From contig NW_024037059.1 in the NCBI RefSeq assembly GCF_015706575.1, forward strand, positions 33,614,129-33,678,128: a stretch of 64,000 bases of DNA. Direction: 5' to 3'. Made by a program: the position numbers and the translations under genes. This DNA is from Patiria miniata (taxonomy: Eukaryota > Echinodermata > Asteroidea > Valvatida > Asterinidae). This document shows, piece by piece, positions 9,974 to 22,855 of the stretch (the first letter of the stretch is position 1; each line of letters begins with the position of its first letter). The notes under the pieces are model-generated. The model ran no database searches. It was not told the DNA's origin and saw only the letters and a program-made list of their open reading frames with translations.

Positions 9974-12900
9974 CTGCAAATAAGAAATGGGAATGAAGCC
10001 TTATTACATGTGATATAGGTTTTCCAGGTTATTTTAAAAACGTTTACCATTCGAATTCAGTGTTTCTAATACTCAAATTCGTCCATCAACACCGATTTAG
10101 TGCACTTCCAATCTTTGATTTCGTCTATTGACGGACAATTTCAAATTCAGTCAAGCAAATTCAAACAATGAGGACACGTTTTCGTCCCGCATCTTATTTC
10201 GTCTCGTCTACGCTGAACCTTGTTATTCAGAAACCAAATTCGTCTAATTGATTCATAAGACGAATTCGATTCCTGAATGCTGCTATTCGGCAACATCTTA
10301 GACGAATTTGATCTGTAATGACGAATATTCTCGACCCGGTGATTAAAGAGTGATGACCAAATGACTAAATTGGTTGTGTTGGAAGATTCGTGAAATTTTT
10401 CTCGGACGACATTGAATGTTAGAATTTGTGAATTGGAATGAATTTTTTTTTAAAATAGCGGGCAAAACCTATATAAGGCATGCACTAATGTTTTGTGCAG
10501 TGACGGGCTGAGCTGAATCATGTTGGGAAATGGTCCAATCAGAATCTCTTCAATAAACTTTATAGTCTACGGGTTGCAAACTGAGAGTGCATGCGCTCTT
10601 TCATTTATACAAACTCGTCACGGCAACAAATTTGTCATGCTGCTTACCGATGGTGGACGCCAAGGCCCCAGCAATTCCGTACGAGAGCAAGAGAGATGTG
10701 TAAGATTCCAATGCACGATCCACGCCGAATGTATCGATAGTAGCTCCTAAGGCAATCGCATATATCATCCCTCTCGCGAAACCTAAAACTGAACAATTCA
10801 GAGAGGCTACGATCAAAAACATTGTTTTATAATGCATTAGAAAATAAGCGCCATGTTGGCATCTAACTAAGCCGTTATAAAACTTTTACACAACTGGTAC
10901 TTTTCACACCTTCCGAACTAGTAGTGGCCCAAATTCGAGTCAAATTTCCCTGGTCGGCCAAATCCGACTCCTACCAAGATGGGTCTGCCAGTTCTATCTG
11001 ATTATTCGCGTTTCCCAGATTTTTTTTTTGGCATTTTTTTAAAAGAAATATCATTACATAATTACAACTGGGCTGATCTTTTTCGTAATCTTTGAGAGAA
11101 TTTATTGACACTTTACCACATAATTATGACAAAATTAACTTACAGGGGTACACTGTGTTTCAGATTATTTTGGTAGTATTATGTTCCACACAAGTCAACT
11201 TCCACAAGTGAATTCACATGTCGATCACAAGTAAAGGCCACAAGTATACAATTGAGGAACAATAACAAAGAAATGCCTTTGTCTTAGTTAAACTTGTCAT
11301 AACATTTGGCTCGAGACTTGATGACTTGATAGACTTGTGTGGACTCGAGAGGACTTGATATACATTATAAAGAGCAGAAGCAGCCAAAAATCCACTCACT
11401 TATCACATAAATTGTGACCACAGCGAAAGTGGGTAGAACTACCAGTGCGTATGTTGCTACTGCGGCCATGACACACACCACTGCAAGGATGATGATGCGA
11501 CCAATGGGGGCCTGGTTACCACAGATACAAACCAGTACACGGGAAGCTATCTCCATGCCAGACATTACGAGCAGGAGAACTGATGCCGTGGGCTCGGGAA
11601 TACCCACCGTCTCAGCGAAGCTCACCTGTCGTGGGACAAGGACATGAAGGACAAACAGTTAGCACGTACGAGCGAGAAGTGTGGTCAACAATGGTTCGGC
11701 TGATCTTGACCGAACACAAGCTAGTCGGTTTACTATAGTTATAGTTACTAGTCTAGCCAACTTTGTCGCATTGCTAGTGGTCTCACGGTGAGTAAAAAAA
11801 CAAACAAACCCAAAACCATTGTTTTAGTGAAGTTCTGCATGTAGCACTTTTAAAATCTAGGATATGAAAGCCCAATTCATAAGCTTTCGTTTAGTACAAG
11901 AATCATTCAAATCACTAATGTACATTTCAAGTTACGGAATTTTAAACACAACCACCGCTTAAAGGGGAAGGAACATACTGTAGACTGACAACGCGTAAAC
12001 GATCTGAAGATCCACCTGTATTAAAACTAGGGGAGGACACGGATAGGCCTATACGTAAAATTAGCTGAATTAGAGGTACTAGGTAAATTGTAGATCATTG
12101 GGAGACATTGCCACGGGTGCAACCCAGAGAAGTGGGCAGACATGTTCGACGCGGATCGACAAATGAATTGTTTGTGACACACGCCAAACAATTTTGTTAT
12201 GGTACGAGAAAATGCTCGCACTTGAGTACTTACAAAATGGATCACGTTGAAGAGCGCCCCCAACGAGGAGGCAATTACACCGGAGAAAAACAACCAATGA
12301 CCGGGCAGACGAAGCAGCCTGACGTACCTCACCCAGAACGATGACTCTGCTCGCTTTAACCTCGTGGTGGCGTTGTTTCCATTAGCTGGCATTGTTTCGA
12401 GCTCAGTTAAGTCACTTTCAGTGTCTGAGACAGTAGTCGCGGATCTTGCACCATGTGCATCTGTGAAAGATGTTTCTGCTCCTACATCTTCGATAGGGTT
12501 ACCAGTTTCTGTCAAACGATGATTTGCTACAGATGAGTTCATTCTGAGGTTGTCTGAAGAAGAGGTTAAACGCAGCCCCATTTCAATTTTGCTGCCAGAG
12601 TGAGGATTTGATTCCCTTTGGTCCAGCTCAGAGAAAGACTTGGAATGGTGGATGGCACACTCGTGTACTGCCTGATCCGAGTTGTCGGCAACATCGCCCT
12701 CTTGTGACGGGATCGGTTGATATGCTTTTTTACTACGAAGTCCTCTGGCTAACCCAGTGATTTGCACTGGCCGGGCGGCGCTGCCGTTAGCCAGGGGGTC
12801 TGCGTTGCTGCAGCCGGCCCCTCTCTCCGCTGAAACGGGCTTACAATCTACGTCTTCGTCTTCTGCGATGATTGGACTGGGCTGCCGTGAGAGGGCGGTA

Positions 12901-15900
12901 CATACCATCCCGATCGCCAATGTAAGGCCAGACATGATGCGAAGACCGTTGCGCCAGCCCAGGTAATAGCACGCTCGTTCAAGGAAGCCACTTATAACGA
13001 GGAGACCTGCAATGTGAACATTGTTAACATTACTCGTAAATCAATTGGAGTGGCTAACAAACGGAACTATACTCTCTATAACACCCCGCGTTTGTCTAAG
13101 CAGATATCAAATTGTATTATCTCTGCTGGAAGCGCAGAGTATATTATTGTTTTAAAGCGAGATTAAAAGCCAGACAGCCTTGTTGCGACCTTTCAGGTTT
13201 ATTTAAAAAAAAAAAGTCAAATTTGTTGAGAAATTTGCATTTTTTTCCAGTCAGAGAGCTGGTCATACAGCAAAACAACCAACTCGGTATAGTCCCAACA
13301 AATTTTCTGCGATGCACCACGATTTCGTGACCCCATACAGTAAGATTTAAATACTGACCGACAGGTTGGCCGGCAGAGGCCAGTGAAGTGGCCCTTATAT
13401 TGTTGTCCCCTGGATAGTGGCTGGTGACGAGGTTGATGGTGGCTGTCAATATAAAGTTGCTGCCCGCACCAAACGCCAACCCGTAGGTAATGTACAAGAT
13501 CCAGAGGTGGTTTGCAAACGAGGATGCCAACAAACCAGCGAAGGACAGCAGGAAGCCAACCAGGATCACGCGTTGGCAGCCAAACCTGACGTAGAGGACG
13601 CTCGGCAAAGGCGCTAGAAAGTTCATGACCGCCCATGCTGCAGAACCGACCCAACCTTATGGAGACAAAAATGTCATGATCTGATTACTCCGCTATCGCA
13701 CATTAATAAATACCTTGAAGAGTTGATATCTTCTGATTGGTCGAGACTCGATCACGTGGGGGTGCATTAAAATGTGATACAAAGATCGGCTTCAAAAACA
13801 AGCGAATAAATAGCCCCTGATCGAACCAGCATTGATCCAGCATCATGTAAGCCAACGATTGGCCAAATATACAACAGTCTACAGTATAGCTTGTACAGTC
13901 AGTTGCCGTGTCACGCGTAGCTGTTCGCATTTCTCGTCCACACAAACTCGGACTGCAACAAGAGGCTAGCAAACGATGGCCGTAAATAAGGCTTCAGAAA
14001 ATTCGCGATTTTCATGCTAAACCACAACCGATCAACACAAACAAAGCTGTTTTAGCCGGTAGTGAAAGACCTACTACATACATTTATCGAAGTATTTTGT
14101 TCTCAGAAAAAGGATTCGATGCATTTTGACATTATTTCACGGACAAATCTACTAAAAATAATACGTGATGAAACTCCTTTTTTTTTGTTGACAACGACGA
14201 AAGTCTCCCAAATGTTGAGGTAATCAAATTAAAGAAGGAACCTTCATCTACAAAAAATCTCGTGAACGTGATGTCGTAAATATTTTAAGACTTCAATGTA
14301 CACCTGAAGTTTGCAACTACCTCCATTTCTTTTACAACGCGAAAGATGGTCGCCGTTGTGCAAGCAACGAGAAACGGTATGACCGTGTGAGCCCAATAAA
14401 GATGTACGCCCACTGATTGGTCGAGCTTCAGATGGCCCGCTTAATTTTCATAAGCATTCATTGCATGCAGTTCGAAGGCCAACGTACGTACATTACGTGA
14501 GGGTGCACTAAACTAATTCAAGCCCCCATTGAAAATAATGTAAAATGCTAAAGACCGCGTAGAAATTCTCACTTGAATTAGTGCACTGCACCCGTGAGCA
14601 TTACAGCTTTAATACACGCAAATCGATGAAATCTCGCAAAAGTCTTCATCTTTCAACCGCGATTTGGACCGAAAAATATAAAAGTCTCCTGCACGTGTTT
14701 CACATGTAAATGAGGCGTACACTATCCTCTACCTCCTGAAACTTGCCATTTCTTTCGGTCTTTTTAAAGAATCGAATGTACACCTAAAAACAATTGGCCC
14801 TCGCCTCTGTTGCTATAAAGTATGATTATTATTTGACGCGCCGTAACAATTCAATTTGTCAAAAACAGATATATTTGGAACCAAAATAAAGCACACGATT
14901 TCAACTTTTCACTAACATCGTCGTCTTGGCCGATAGCGGTATATCCGAGTAGTTGTCGGTGTTTTTCTGTAGTCTCGAACGCAGTCTCGTAAAATCTGGC
15001 GTAGGCTTTTGGGCCATGCGTGCGTGACCCTGGGACAAGAAACTGAGGTCAAACAGGGCTCTGCGCGTGACACGACCACTAACTGCTGCTGTTACACCCA
15101 TCCCTAACCAAATAGGACTAGAATAGGCTTTCAATAAACTAGTCATGCTTTACCATCTACAATTTTTTCCTCATAAAAACTAGACTCAGTTCAGTTCAGT
15201 TCAGTTCACATTTATTTATTTCCATTCTGCAAAGCACAATTGAATATACAAGAAATAACAATATAATTATAAGGAAATATACAATTGTGGCACATACATG
15301 GAGGCATATTCTGTAAGCAGAAGCTTGTATAGAGATGCCTTTAAATAATAACTAAATGAAGAAAGATTGATAAGATATGCGCACCTCGCCCCAAACTTGC
15401 CACCTACCGATGATAAAGATGAAGTTGGTCCTTTAGTTGCCATTCCCCGTATAACACTGCAACTAGAGCCACAGCGTTTGTATAGTTAGAACTATTTTAT
15501 TGCTCAGTTAAGTTGTGAATATTTGTATGAACAGTAATTCATCCAATTCCAGTGGAATCATTTGTTTTAACTTAACAAAATATCATTCTTTTGGGTTTAT
15601 AAATTTCAGTATACATTTTATTGACACTGATGACGTCATCAATTAAATGTCCAAACTTAATATTGATGTACTTCAGACAGGATTAAACGCTCATCACACA
15701 GTGAAAATAGCTTCTGAAAATATGGGAATTATAATGAATACATGTATTGAAGTATATGAATTAATAACACTTAAAATTCCAGTTCCGATTTTAATTTAAA
15801 GGAAAGAAAACTAATCATTTTCAAATTCTTTCAACGAAAACTTTCGGTCCGATGACGTCATGATTCTGAAACCTCGCAAAGAATATCTAGGGTTAACTTG

Positions 15901-18246
15901 GTAAAATTGTGACGAGTGCTTTCTCAATTCACATTTCAGCTATCTTTGACGCACCGCCAGAGGGCGTCCTTTCAAGTAATGACGTCATCATGCCAATTAT
16001 TTGTGTTTGACATTCCTCACTGATTTCAAGTTATATTCAATTTTTATTGCGCTTCCGGTAATTAAGACCGAAAGTAAAGGTCAAACGACTAAGTGCCTGG
16101 GAATTCAAAACATTGCTCTAGACGCTGTCTAACCATCTAAAAAAAAAGAAAAAAAACCCGGTACTCCACTCACGTGAAAAATTACAGTTCAAAGTAATTT
16201 TTTAAGTGCTGACCTTCAATCGCTTGTAATTAACACCTGACGGTGTCATGATGACGTCACAAATGATTCACATCTTTGGACCAGGGTTTATGCTCATACC
16301 AGGTTTAATCAGCATCCCGTAAACCGTTTGGAAGAAATTTCCACATTTGAATTCACCTAATTGTGCCCTCCCGGTAGCCCCAGAAAATGCACTTGTTGAT
16401 TATTTTGTTTAAGAGTTATAATTATAAATAGTGAAAGATGTTGGTCACTTTTCAACTAAAATCGCTTGTAATTTGATACCTGATGACATCATCATGACGT
16501 CAGTATTATACACAAGGATGACGTAAGTTCAAAGTTACAAATATATACCATAGACCATTTAGGAGAAATCCATTGGAGATTTATCGTCCATGAAAAAAAA
16601 ATAAAGAAGTGACAATTCTAAAAAGTGATCAGGTTGTGCCCGCAGTAAATAATCCATAATAATAATTGCCCAACCCTGAGAAAATGTCATGCAAATTCTT
16701 TAAAGTGTGACCTCCTTGGTTAGAACATGCACAAAAAAATTATAATTCAACAAAACATTATTATTTTATTTTTTTTGTAAAGAGGGAATTTCCAATTAGG
16801 CGATCTGTTTACTGCTGGGCTAAACACACGGTATTTATTTTATGGATTATGGAGACCGTAAGCAGTAAGCACAGCAAAAACACGTTTTACCTCCGAGGAA
16901 AAGTTGCAGTGAGACGTAACAATAGAAATCAGCATGCTCACGCACAGCGTTAGCACACGCCATGCGATAGCATAATTTTCTGCTCAAGTAAGCACAATTT
17001 TGTCTGCTTTCTGCAGCGCTATGAAATTGGGCCCTATAGTAAACATACTGCTAACAATCCGAAATTTCAGAATAGCGTTGTCGATACAGGTAGCCTTGTA
17101 TGCTTCATGCAAGCAGCTTTCTGCTTTCCCAATGACTTTGTGTTCCTTCCTCCATGGTCAGAAGTATGTAAACAAGCCCACCGGCTAGGAAAACAGGCTA
17201 TGGAAAACCATACAAGTGCGGGGTCTGCCATGCACCGTCGAATGATGAAGCGCAATCTCCGAGGCACGGGGTAAGTTGTTTCGGAGACCCAAGTGACACG
17301 CTAAAATATATATACTGAGTCTGCCAGTATGTGTGGTGCACTGACTGCATGCTGAATTGACTAAGGTGTGATTTTTGTGAGATATTTGCCTTGACAGTCA
17401 TGCCCAGATGTCAACACAGAAGTGCCACCATCTAACATCCGTTTTTACAGCTCCGTGGTTCTAGCAATGTTACCCCTCTGAAAAGTCAAATAACACTACA
17501 GGATTGATACTTATCTTTGATATGATATATTGGTATTTTTGAGATAGTCATCTGCCCGCACAATCACCCTGTGGAAACAGTCACTACTAGCACAATTTTA
17601 CATAGCCACCATGAATACTAATGTGCAATATTTTATTCATTGACTTTCTAAAAATTAAATTCACGTACAAATATAACAATAATATTACTGATCCTCTGTC
17701 AATCTTGAACAGCAATTTAAATCAGGGGCTTTCATAAAACTGTAATAGCAAGGCACAAAACTGTCTGCGCCGTAATCATGACACTAATAATATACAACCC
17801 CAGGAAATATCTTGCATTGTAATGGTGTGCAGATCATTCACATTGTATACTCACACATGTTCATCGACATTATTATTACAAGCCGTGCCTTGTGCTGTGG
17901 TATGCTTACGGCAGCGTAATAGAAATTCTTATGTACACCAAGGCCTTCCCACATAATGAGTACAAGTGTAGGCCAATATAGCTACATCTAGCTACATAGT
18001 GGTGAATGCTGCCTCACCTGTTTCAATTGCAGAAGCGTGGAAATCCTTCTGAAGGTACACGTAAAGAATAACAAAGGAGCTGACGTTGCCGAGAGACAGG
18101 AAGAAGATGAAGAAAGATGCGATCACGGCCAGCGGACCAGGGCGAAGACAGCGTGCTAAGCGGCGAGGAGGTACCGCCATTTTTGCATCTGCATCATTCA
18201 CAGCCTCACCAGCAACCTGCCAGGAGCACCCGCAACGTGCATCCAT
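9732..18246 (-). CDS. Monocarboxylate-transporter-like carrier (SLC16-type MFS), complete six-exon gene
   Basis: Six exons (18246-18018, 13655-13359, 13006-12234, 11625-11400, 10782-10648, 9973-9732) join with GT-AG borders and matching phases (1,1,0,1,1) into 1902 nt, 633 residues plus stop. The product is a 12-helix plasma-membrane carrier of the major facilitator superfamily. N-half hallmarks are an ETGWVGS turn before TM2, YVRFGCQRV between TM2 and TM3, and ATSLASAGQPVGLL leading into GWRNGLRIMSG. A cytosolic loop of roughly 150 residues separates the halves. The C-half has IHFVSFAETVGIPEP, SYGIAGALAST and SKDLTGSF before the last helix. The usual PDGGWGW-like signature at TM1 is replaced by RPGPLAVIAS, so the substrate (lactate/pyruvate, thyroid hormone, creatine or other) cannot be assigned. 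The start ATG follows an in-frame TAA directly and has a favourable context; a second ATG at codon 23 also has a good context. Confidence 0.88.
10014..10473. mobile_element. Family-A MITE (TATAGGTTTTCC ends), complete solo copy
   Basis: About 460 bp with inverted ends (tataggttttccaggttattttaaaa against ttttaaaatagcgggcaaaacctata) and a near-palindromic body of aattcgtc/gacgaatt motifs. It lies in the last intron of the transporter gene. Related copies are at 38793-39861, 42894-43376, 52131-54016 and 62567-63465. Confidence 0.75.
10648..10782 (-). CDS. SLC16-like gene, coding exon 5 (TM10-TM11)
   Basis: Acceptor TTTTAG|GTTTCG, donor ATCG|GTAAGC, 135 nt. Encodes FARGMIYAIALGATIDTFG...SYGIAGALAST. 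Confidence 0.86.
11400..11625 (-). CDS. SLC16-like gene, coding exon 4 (TM8-TM9)
   Basis: Acceptor GACAG|GTGAGC, donor ATAA|GTGAGT. It joins exon 3 as NVIHF-VSFAETVGIPEPTA, the usual join between TM7 and TM8 in this family. Confidence 0.87.
12234..13006 (-). CDS. SLC16-like gene, coding exon 3 (TM6, cytosolic loop, TM7)
   Basis: Acceptor TTGCAG|GTCTCC, donor CATTTT|GTAAGT, 773 nt. After GWRNGLRIMSG and TM6 comes a long Ser/Asp/Glu-rich hydrophilic loop, then LPGHWLFFSGVIASSLGALF entering TM7. Confidence 0.88.
13359..13655 (-). CDS. SLC16-like gene, coding exon 2 (TM2-TM5 region)
   Basis: Acceptor ATAAG|GT and donor GTCG|GTCAGT. It starts WVGSAAWAVMNFLAPLPS and includes the conserved RFGCQRV loop and the ITYGLAFGAGSNF helix. 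The 297 nt keep phase 1 on both sides. Confidence 0.88.
14690..15095. repeat. Dispersed 400-bp repeat, pair with 27590-27990
   Basis: Both copies share, in order, gtgtttcacatg, tttctttc.g..cttttt.aagaatcgaat, acacctaaaaac, ccctcg, gcacacgatttcaactttcact, tttttctgtagt.tcgaa and gacaagaaactgaggtcaaaca. Divergence is roughly 20-25 percent by eye. Class unknown. Confidence 0.6.
15181..15350 (-). mobile_element. LINE-like 3-prime end with (TGAAC)n tail
   Basis: On the minus strand, ttgtgctttgcagaatgg is followed by aaataaataaatgtgaactgaactgaac. A 3-prime UTR closing in a short tandem tail of this type is usual for L2/CR1-like LINEs. Only the tail and about 150 bases are present, and no reverse transcriptase. 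Confidence 0.5.
16405..16680 (+). repeat. Second copy of the (ATA)n-tailed repeat
   Basis: Matches 660-944 in the same orientation and ends in a short ataataataatt tail. Confidence 0.45.
18018..18246 (-). CDS. SLC16-like gene, coding exon 1 (N-terminus, TM1)
   Basis: Encodes residues 1-76: a hydrophilic Cys-containing head, then TM1 (about residues 38-63, VIASFFIFFLSLGNVSSFVI). It ends ETG with donor ACAG|GTGAGG, phase 1. An in-frame stop precedes the ATG, which supports it as the first coding exon. Confidence 0.85.
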
Positions 18247-18789
18247 TTATTGAGTGCTGTGCTGGTACCGTTAGCTTTACTCATTAACGTTCGTCGGCCG
18301 TACATGTACATGGCAGGCAGCGCGCAAATCTATTCCTCGACAATGAAATGACCTTCCGAAAGGGCTAGTGGAAATCAATAGACGATGTTTGCTATCTGCC
18401 CCTTTCTACAGGACGACAGTCTGAGGTTATCACGACGGACTGCTGATGAAATTAAAAATTACTCCAGCGTTTCGCGGCTCAGTTGCGTCATGACGTCGAC
18501 AGAGCAATTATACTCTTCTCTTCAATCTAAATAAAGTGTCCGTGATGTGTTACAAAAGGTGGGGTCATACAGGTGTTGTCGACTACAATAATTCGTGATT
18601 TGATTCTTGTGAGTCGGCAGTTAATTCTTTAATGGGAAGAACGTGCACTTGAGCTTTTTTGGATTATAACACTTCTTCACCACACATCAACATTGTGAAA
18701 CACATTTAAAATGTTTAAATTTCCCTTTTTTTCCCAAGTTTGTTTTCTCTGCGGGATAACGAAAGGACGAAATAAAAAGTACGTTCATA

Positions 18790-19785
18790 GCTATACTATA
18801 ATTCCAGGAATCTGTGTGTGTGTGTCTGTCTGTCTGTCTGTATTTCGATTATCTCCAGAACCGGGCACCGTATGAGTTTGAAAATCGATGGGTGTATTGA
18901 TCGGGACAACAGAATGTGCTGTGCCAAGTTTGAAGTTGCTTGGAAGAGGGGTTCTTGAAAAAAAACTGCAAAAAAAACCACCATTTTCCGAGCCTCAACG
19001 TGGCAGATTACAGCCTAGAACACGCACAGTCTTTTTCAATTGTTTATTGAGCTAAAGCGAGCGCGCTCAATATGACGCAACAATGGAAAAAGGATGGGCA
19101 CACGCATTGTAGGGCGATCACTGTCCAGAGTATTGGTGAATATATAGTTCGTCTTTCGAAATTCGAAGATGACAGCCAACATCTCCATACTAGTTGGTGT
19201 TGTGTGTTCGCAGATGGCTAATAAGTCCAATTCTAGCCAGGAAGCTACGGTCCAACACTGGACACACTAGGTTGGGGGTGGGGGTGGACACGTAGGGAAG
19301 CATCTAGCTGACGAGATTTTCGTTGCTGTCGTTTCAGCTCAGCCTCCCTGATGCGACGGGCTTCGAAGCTTGATGCACCTTCAAATTCTATTTCCCCACA
19401 TTTTGCCACAGGCCGCCGATTTCCAATAACGCGATCTCAATCGGACCTATAGTTTCTAGAATTATCGATGCTAGAAACCTGTCTATATGAGTAACAGTTG
19501 GTTTATTGTTCATACTGCAGGTGTCATTACATACCTCAGAACAGGCATCACAGATGTACATGTAGATTCAACTTAAAAAATGAACAACTCAATGAAAATG
19601 AGAGAGAACAATAGAGAATAGCATGCACTGCGTATACCATGTTTCCGTAACTCGCATACGTGAGTAGCTGCACGGGCACGTTCAACCTGTGGAAACAACA
19701 CAATTGAATCGTGTGCGTTGTTTGCATGAGAAGTTTGAAATTGCCCCCACAGAACAGGCCCATTTTTCGACGGGCCCTGCGCTAG
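18790..19785 (+). mobile_element. Helitron-like non-autonomous element, diverged copy
   Basis: Begins ctatactataattccagg, then a (CTGT)n run and cgattatctccagaaccggg. It ends gggccctgcgctag followed by T. An extra segment lies inside (about 19240-19545). It belongs with the units at 28498, 54761, 55451 and 56830-60047. The 5-prime TC has decayed. Confidence 0.5.
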
Positions 19786-21769
19786 TTATATTAATTTCAA
19801 GTTTCTTTTTGTATCTTAAAGGAAACATGCGATAGGATTTTCATGACTTAAATACATTTACAAAAGTTTATTGCCATGTTACTATGACTTTCTACCTCCT
19901 TTGTAATAGAAAAGGGGAGGAATTCCAACATTTTAGTGTTTATGCTAATGAAAATTTCCATATTCATGAGCCAAAGCGTGATGTCATTCAAGGAAGAACA
20001 GAAGTGCCTCCGTATGTACAAATATAATCAAACTTTTCTTCATTTTCTTGGAGTAGGTAAGAAAACTTATACTAAAAAAAATGCAATTTACGAAATACGA
20101 TGCTAAAATAGGATTATGCTATATTAAGGATTAAGCTGCAGTAAGTGGCAAGATGGAACAGGTGACTAGCACCTCTACAGAGCCATCCTACCACAGGAAA
20201 ACCAGATCCTTAAGCAATAAAGGGGCGGGGCGTGTGAGAGGAGAAGAGGGGGAAGAAAGGGGGGGGGGATTGGAAAAGGGGAGGGGGAACCCGGAATGCG
20301 ATACTTGATCTAATTAAGTGTTAATCAAAATGTCAAGCGAAATTGGCCTTAGGCCTATAGGGACTCAGTTAGTATCACTTAGCTCATTATAACTAAAGGG
20401 AAAATTATAACAACTGGGCAAAATCTCCCAGAAGTTATAGAAAGGAAATATCAGAACATGTACACGTATAGTTCGCTAAATATTCGAGTTGTTTCCATCA
20501 TTGTGAAAATTGGGCCTTTTATTTCATGTAATAAGTCCACAGTAAACTTGCATAGCCGTAGCCAAATCATACGCAAAAAAAACTGTTTGCAAACGAGTAA
20601 AAGGTCAATCTAATCATTTGGAATGTAAATACTAATTGGGATTTCCTAAATCAAATACCCCCGTGCTTTCCCAAAATCAGCATCAATGCATAAAAGTCAC
20701 AATATTACATCAAAATAATCACAAAAAGATCTCGGAAAGAAAACAAATAGAATATAAAGAACGGCGATTAAAAAGTAGAAACGCTTGTGACAAAACACAT
20801 ATGATAAAATAATAACAAATGAAATATTACCGGCAATGGGGTAATAGGGAGACTTTCCCATAGCTTTGTGCAATTTCGACGGCAAAATGTTTCCTCTAAG
20901 GGGGGGGGGGGGGCTGCGCCAATAGGGAGACACCTAGCCCGTGTCTCCCTACTATCGAAATTTCTACGCTAACGTGTCTTCCTAATAGTACATTTGTAGG
21001 AATAACAGCAACACTAATGACATCTTATGGTCTATTATAAATAGGTTCCGGATTTCCAAGATTCAGATCCAATTTTAGTCAATTTACTCTTCACTGTTTA
21101 ACATTTTTTGTAGGCCTCATGTATTCTAATGGAATACATAAAGTCTGAGGAAATGAATGAGAGTTGAGTGCATATCAATCTTGCTTGCATTCTAGTCCTG
21201 ACATTTTCGGCTAGAATTCGGTACTATCTTTTAAAACTGGGGCCGATTTTACGAAATTCGTCTTATCTTGCGACGATTCTTAGGACTTAAGACGAGTCCC
21301 CGCTCTAAGATCGATACCGAAGACGCGTGCTAAGACCGATTTCACTAAACCCATCTTAAGCAGGACGCATCATCAAAACTACCAATGTGATGGCTGTTTC
21401 ATGTTAGTTTTTACCGCTTGACGAAACAGTCGTTAAAAAGAAACGCGCAAAACCAACTTCCCGCGCGCGTGCATAGACTAGTTTGTTGTTGATGTCCGGT
21501 GTCCATGTCTGTTCGGTGTCGTTTTTGTTTGTAATTAGTCTAAAAGAAATTTTGGTGGATACCAGAAGTAGAGCTAGAAATACCTGTGTCACTTATTGCT
21601 TGATGTTGTATTTCTCGGCCTCCTTTATGTGTTCTTCTGATTTGTTTACTCAGAGTTCCCTTGGGCTGCTTTTGGAAATTTGGATAACAAAGATTTCCAC
21701 TCTACTATCGGTATCCACCTTGGGGTCATCGCTATAAGCCATCGTGGGTTTCTAGATGGCCCTCACGCA

Positions 21770-22051
21770 CACTCTAAAAAAGCATTAGTCAGATTTGACT
21801 AGAAACCAGTCAAATTTGACTAGCCATTCAGGGTCAGCTGGGTGCAACTGAAAATCAGTCAATCTGACTAGTTTTTTCCAGTCAGTATTATTGACTTTGA
21901 AAAAGTAGTTATGCAAATAACTGAAATTGGAGTCGAACCCAACTACGTTTCTAGTCATAGTATGGAACTTTGCATTTTTAACTAAATTCCTAGTCAATTT
22001 CCAATAACTGGGAAAATCAGTCAATATTTTGACTAAGTTGTTTTTAGAGTG
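21770..22051. mobile_element. MITE with CACTCTAAAAA TIRs
   Basis: cactctaaaaaagca at the left and tttttagagtg at the right are inverted. The body repeats gtcaaatttgactag-like palindromic units. Confidence 0.55.
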
Positions 22052-22383
22052 CATAACATCCCAAATATCTTCAATTATTGTAACTGAATTTAAGTGGAAT
22101 AAACCAAGCTTGAAACATGGAACTTGAAACTAGAACACCAAATTTCGCCTGAAAATTACTTTATATAAAACTTTAGGTGGTATGCATCATTAATTTGTGC
22201 ATTACGTCGTTTGAAGCAACAAAAGTGCTCAAAATCTTAAGAAGGGTGTTGACAGCTAACCCAATGAAGTTTCAGCTCAGTGAATGCTATATTCAGAGAA
22301 AACAAATTGTAGGATCTCGATTTCTAATCACGAGTTTGCTGACTAGTGAGTCATGTTTCGATTTGCGCCCGAACTCAGTGTTA

Positions 22384-22513
22384 CACTGCAAAAACTGTAG
22401 TGTTAATTTAACACCATTTGGTATCTATATAGGACAACACCAGTCAAATTTAACACTAGATGGTCCTATATAGATACCAATGGTGTAAATTTAACACTCC
22501 AGTTTTTGCAGTG
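22384..22513. mobile_element. 130-bp hairpin MITE with CACTGCAAAAACTG ends
   Basis: The arms (cactgcaaaaactgtagtgt and onwards) pair with the right end (cagtttttgcagtg). Each arm also repeats the aatttaacaccattggtatctatataggac block in inverted form. TA flanks both sides, as for a 2-bp duplication. It interrupts a repeat related to 37885-38427. Confidence 0.65.
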
Positions 22514-22855
22514 TAGGGAAACCGCGCACACATTTGCGTCTTGTCAACGCATGCGCGCACCCTTTCACGGCTTCGCCGAATAAAAACGAACTACTGATTA
22601 CGGACATTTCTAAACTTGCGTCTTTAAACGCGTCTTTGGAAATGGCCTTCTTTTGTTGTTTAAAATGATAGCATGCCAGAAAGAATAATTTTACAGGGAC
22701 TTTGGTCTTATTATTATCTTTAAAACAAGTAGCCTAAGCTTTTCAACAATAATATCGTCAGTTACTTGTTGGATAGCTACACATTTTGATCGTGAGCTAC
22801 CTAAGACGCGTTTCTTAAGCGTTCCGTGAAATGGACCTCTTACACATATCGGCAC

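Larger units (their letters stand above)
13660..18017. other. Intron 1 of the SLC16-like gene, repeat-rich
   Basis: No coding sequence was recognised. It contains the 14690-15095 repeat, a LINE-like 3-prime end at 15181-15350, and a block at 15540-16680 with repeated agagttata/tgacgtcatcatgacgtca motifs, whose last part matches 660-944. Confidence 0.5.
21238..22838. mobile_element. Possible Harbinger-like DNA-transposon shell with nested insertions
   Basis: The left end ggggccgattttacgaaattcgtctta and the inverted right end (taagcgttccgtgaaatggacc) are imperfectly complementary and resemble the GGGCC-ATTTCAC type of PIF/Harbinger termini. Inside are later insertions at 21770-22051 and 22384-22513 and a repeat shared with 37885-38427. 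No transposase was identified. Confidence 0.3.

Noticed and set aside
12108-12966. Plus-strand frames opposite the transporter's third exon
   Set aside because: Antisense shadows of a well-supported coding exon.
21404-21737. Possible DNA-binding accessory protein of a Harbinger transposon
   Set aside because: Short frames on both strands show no motif I can identify; only the terminal sequences hint at the family.
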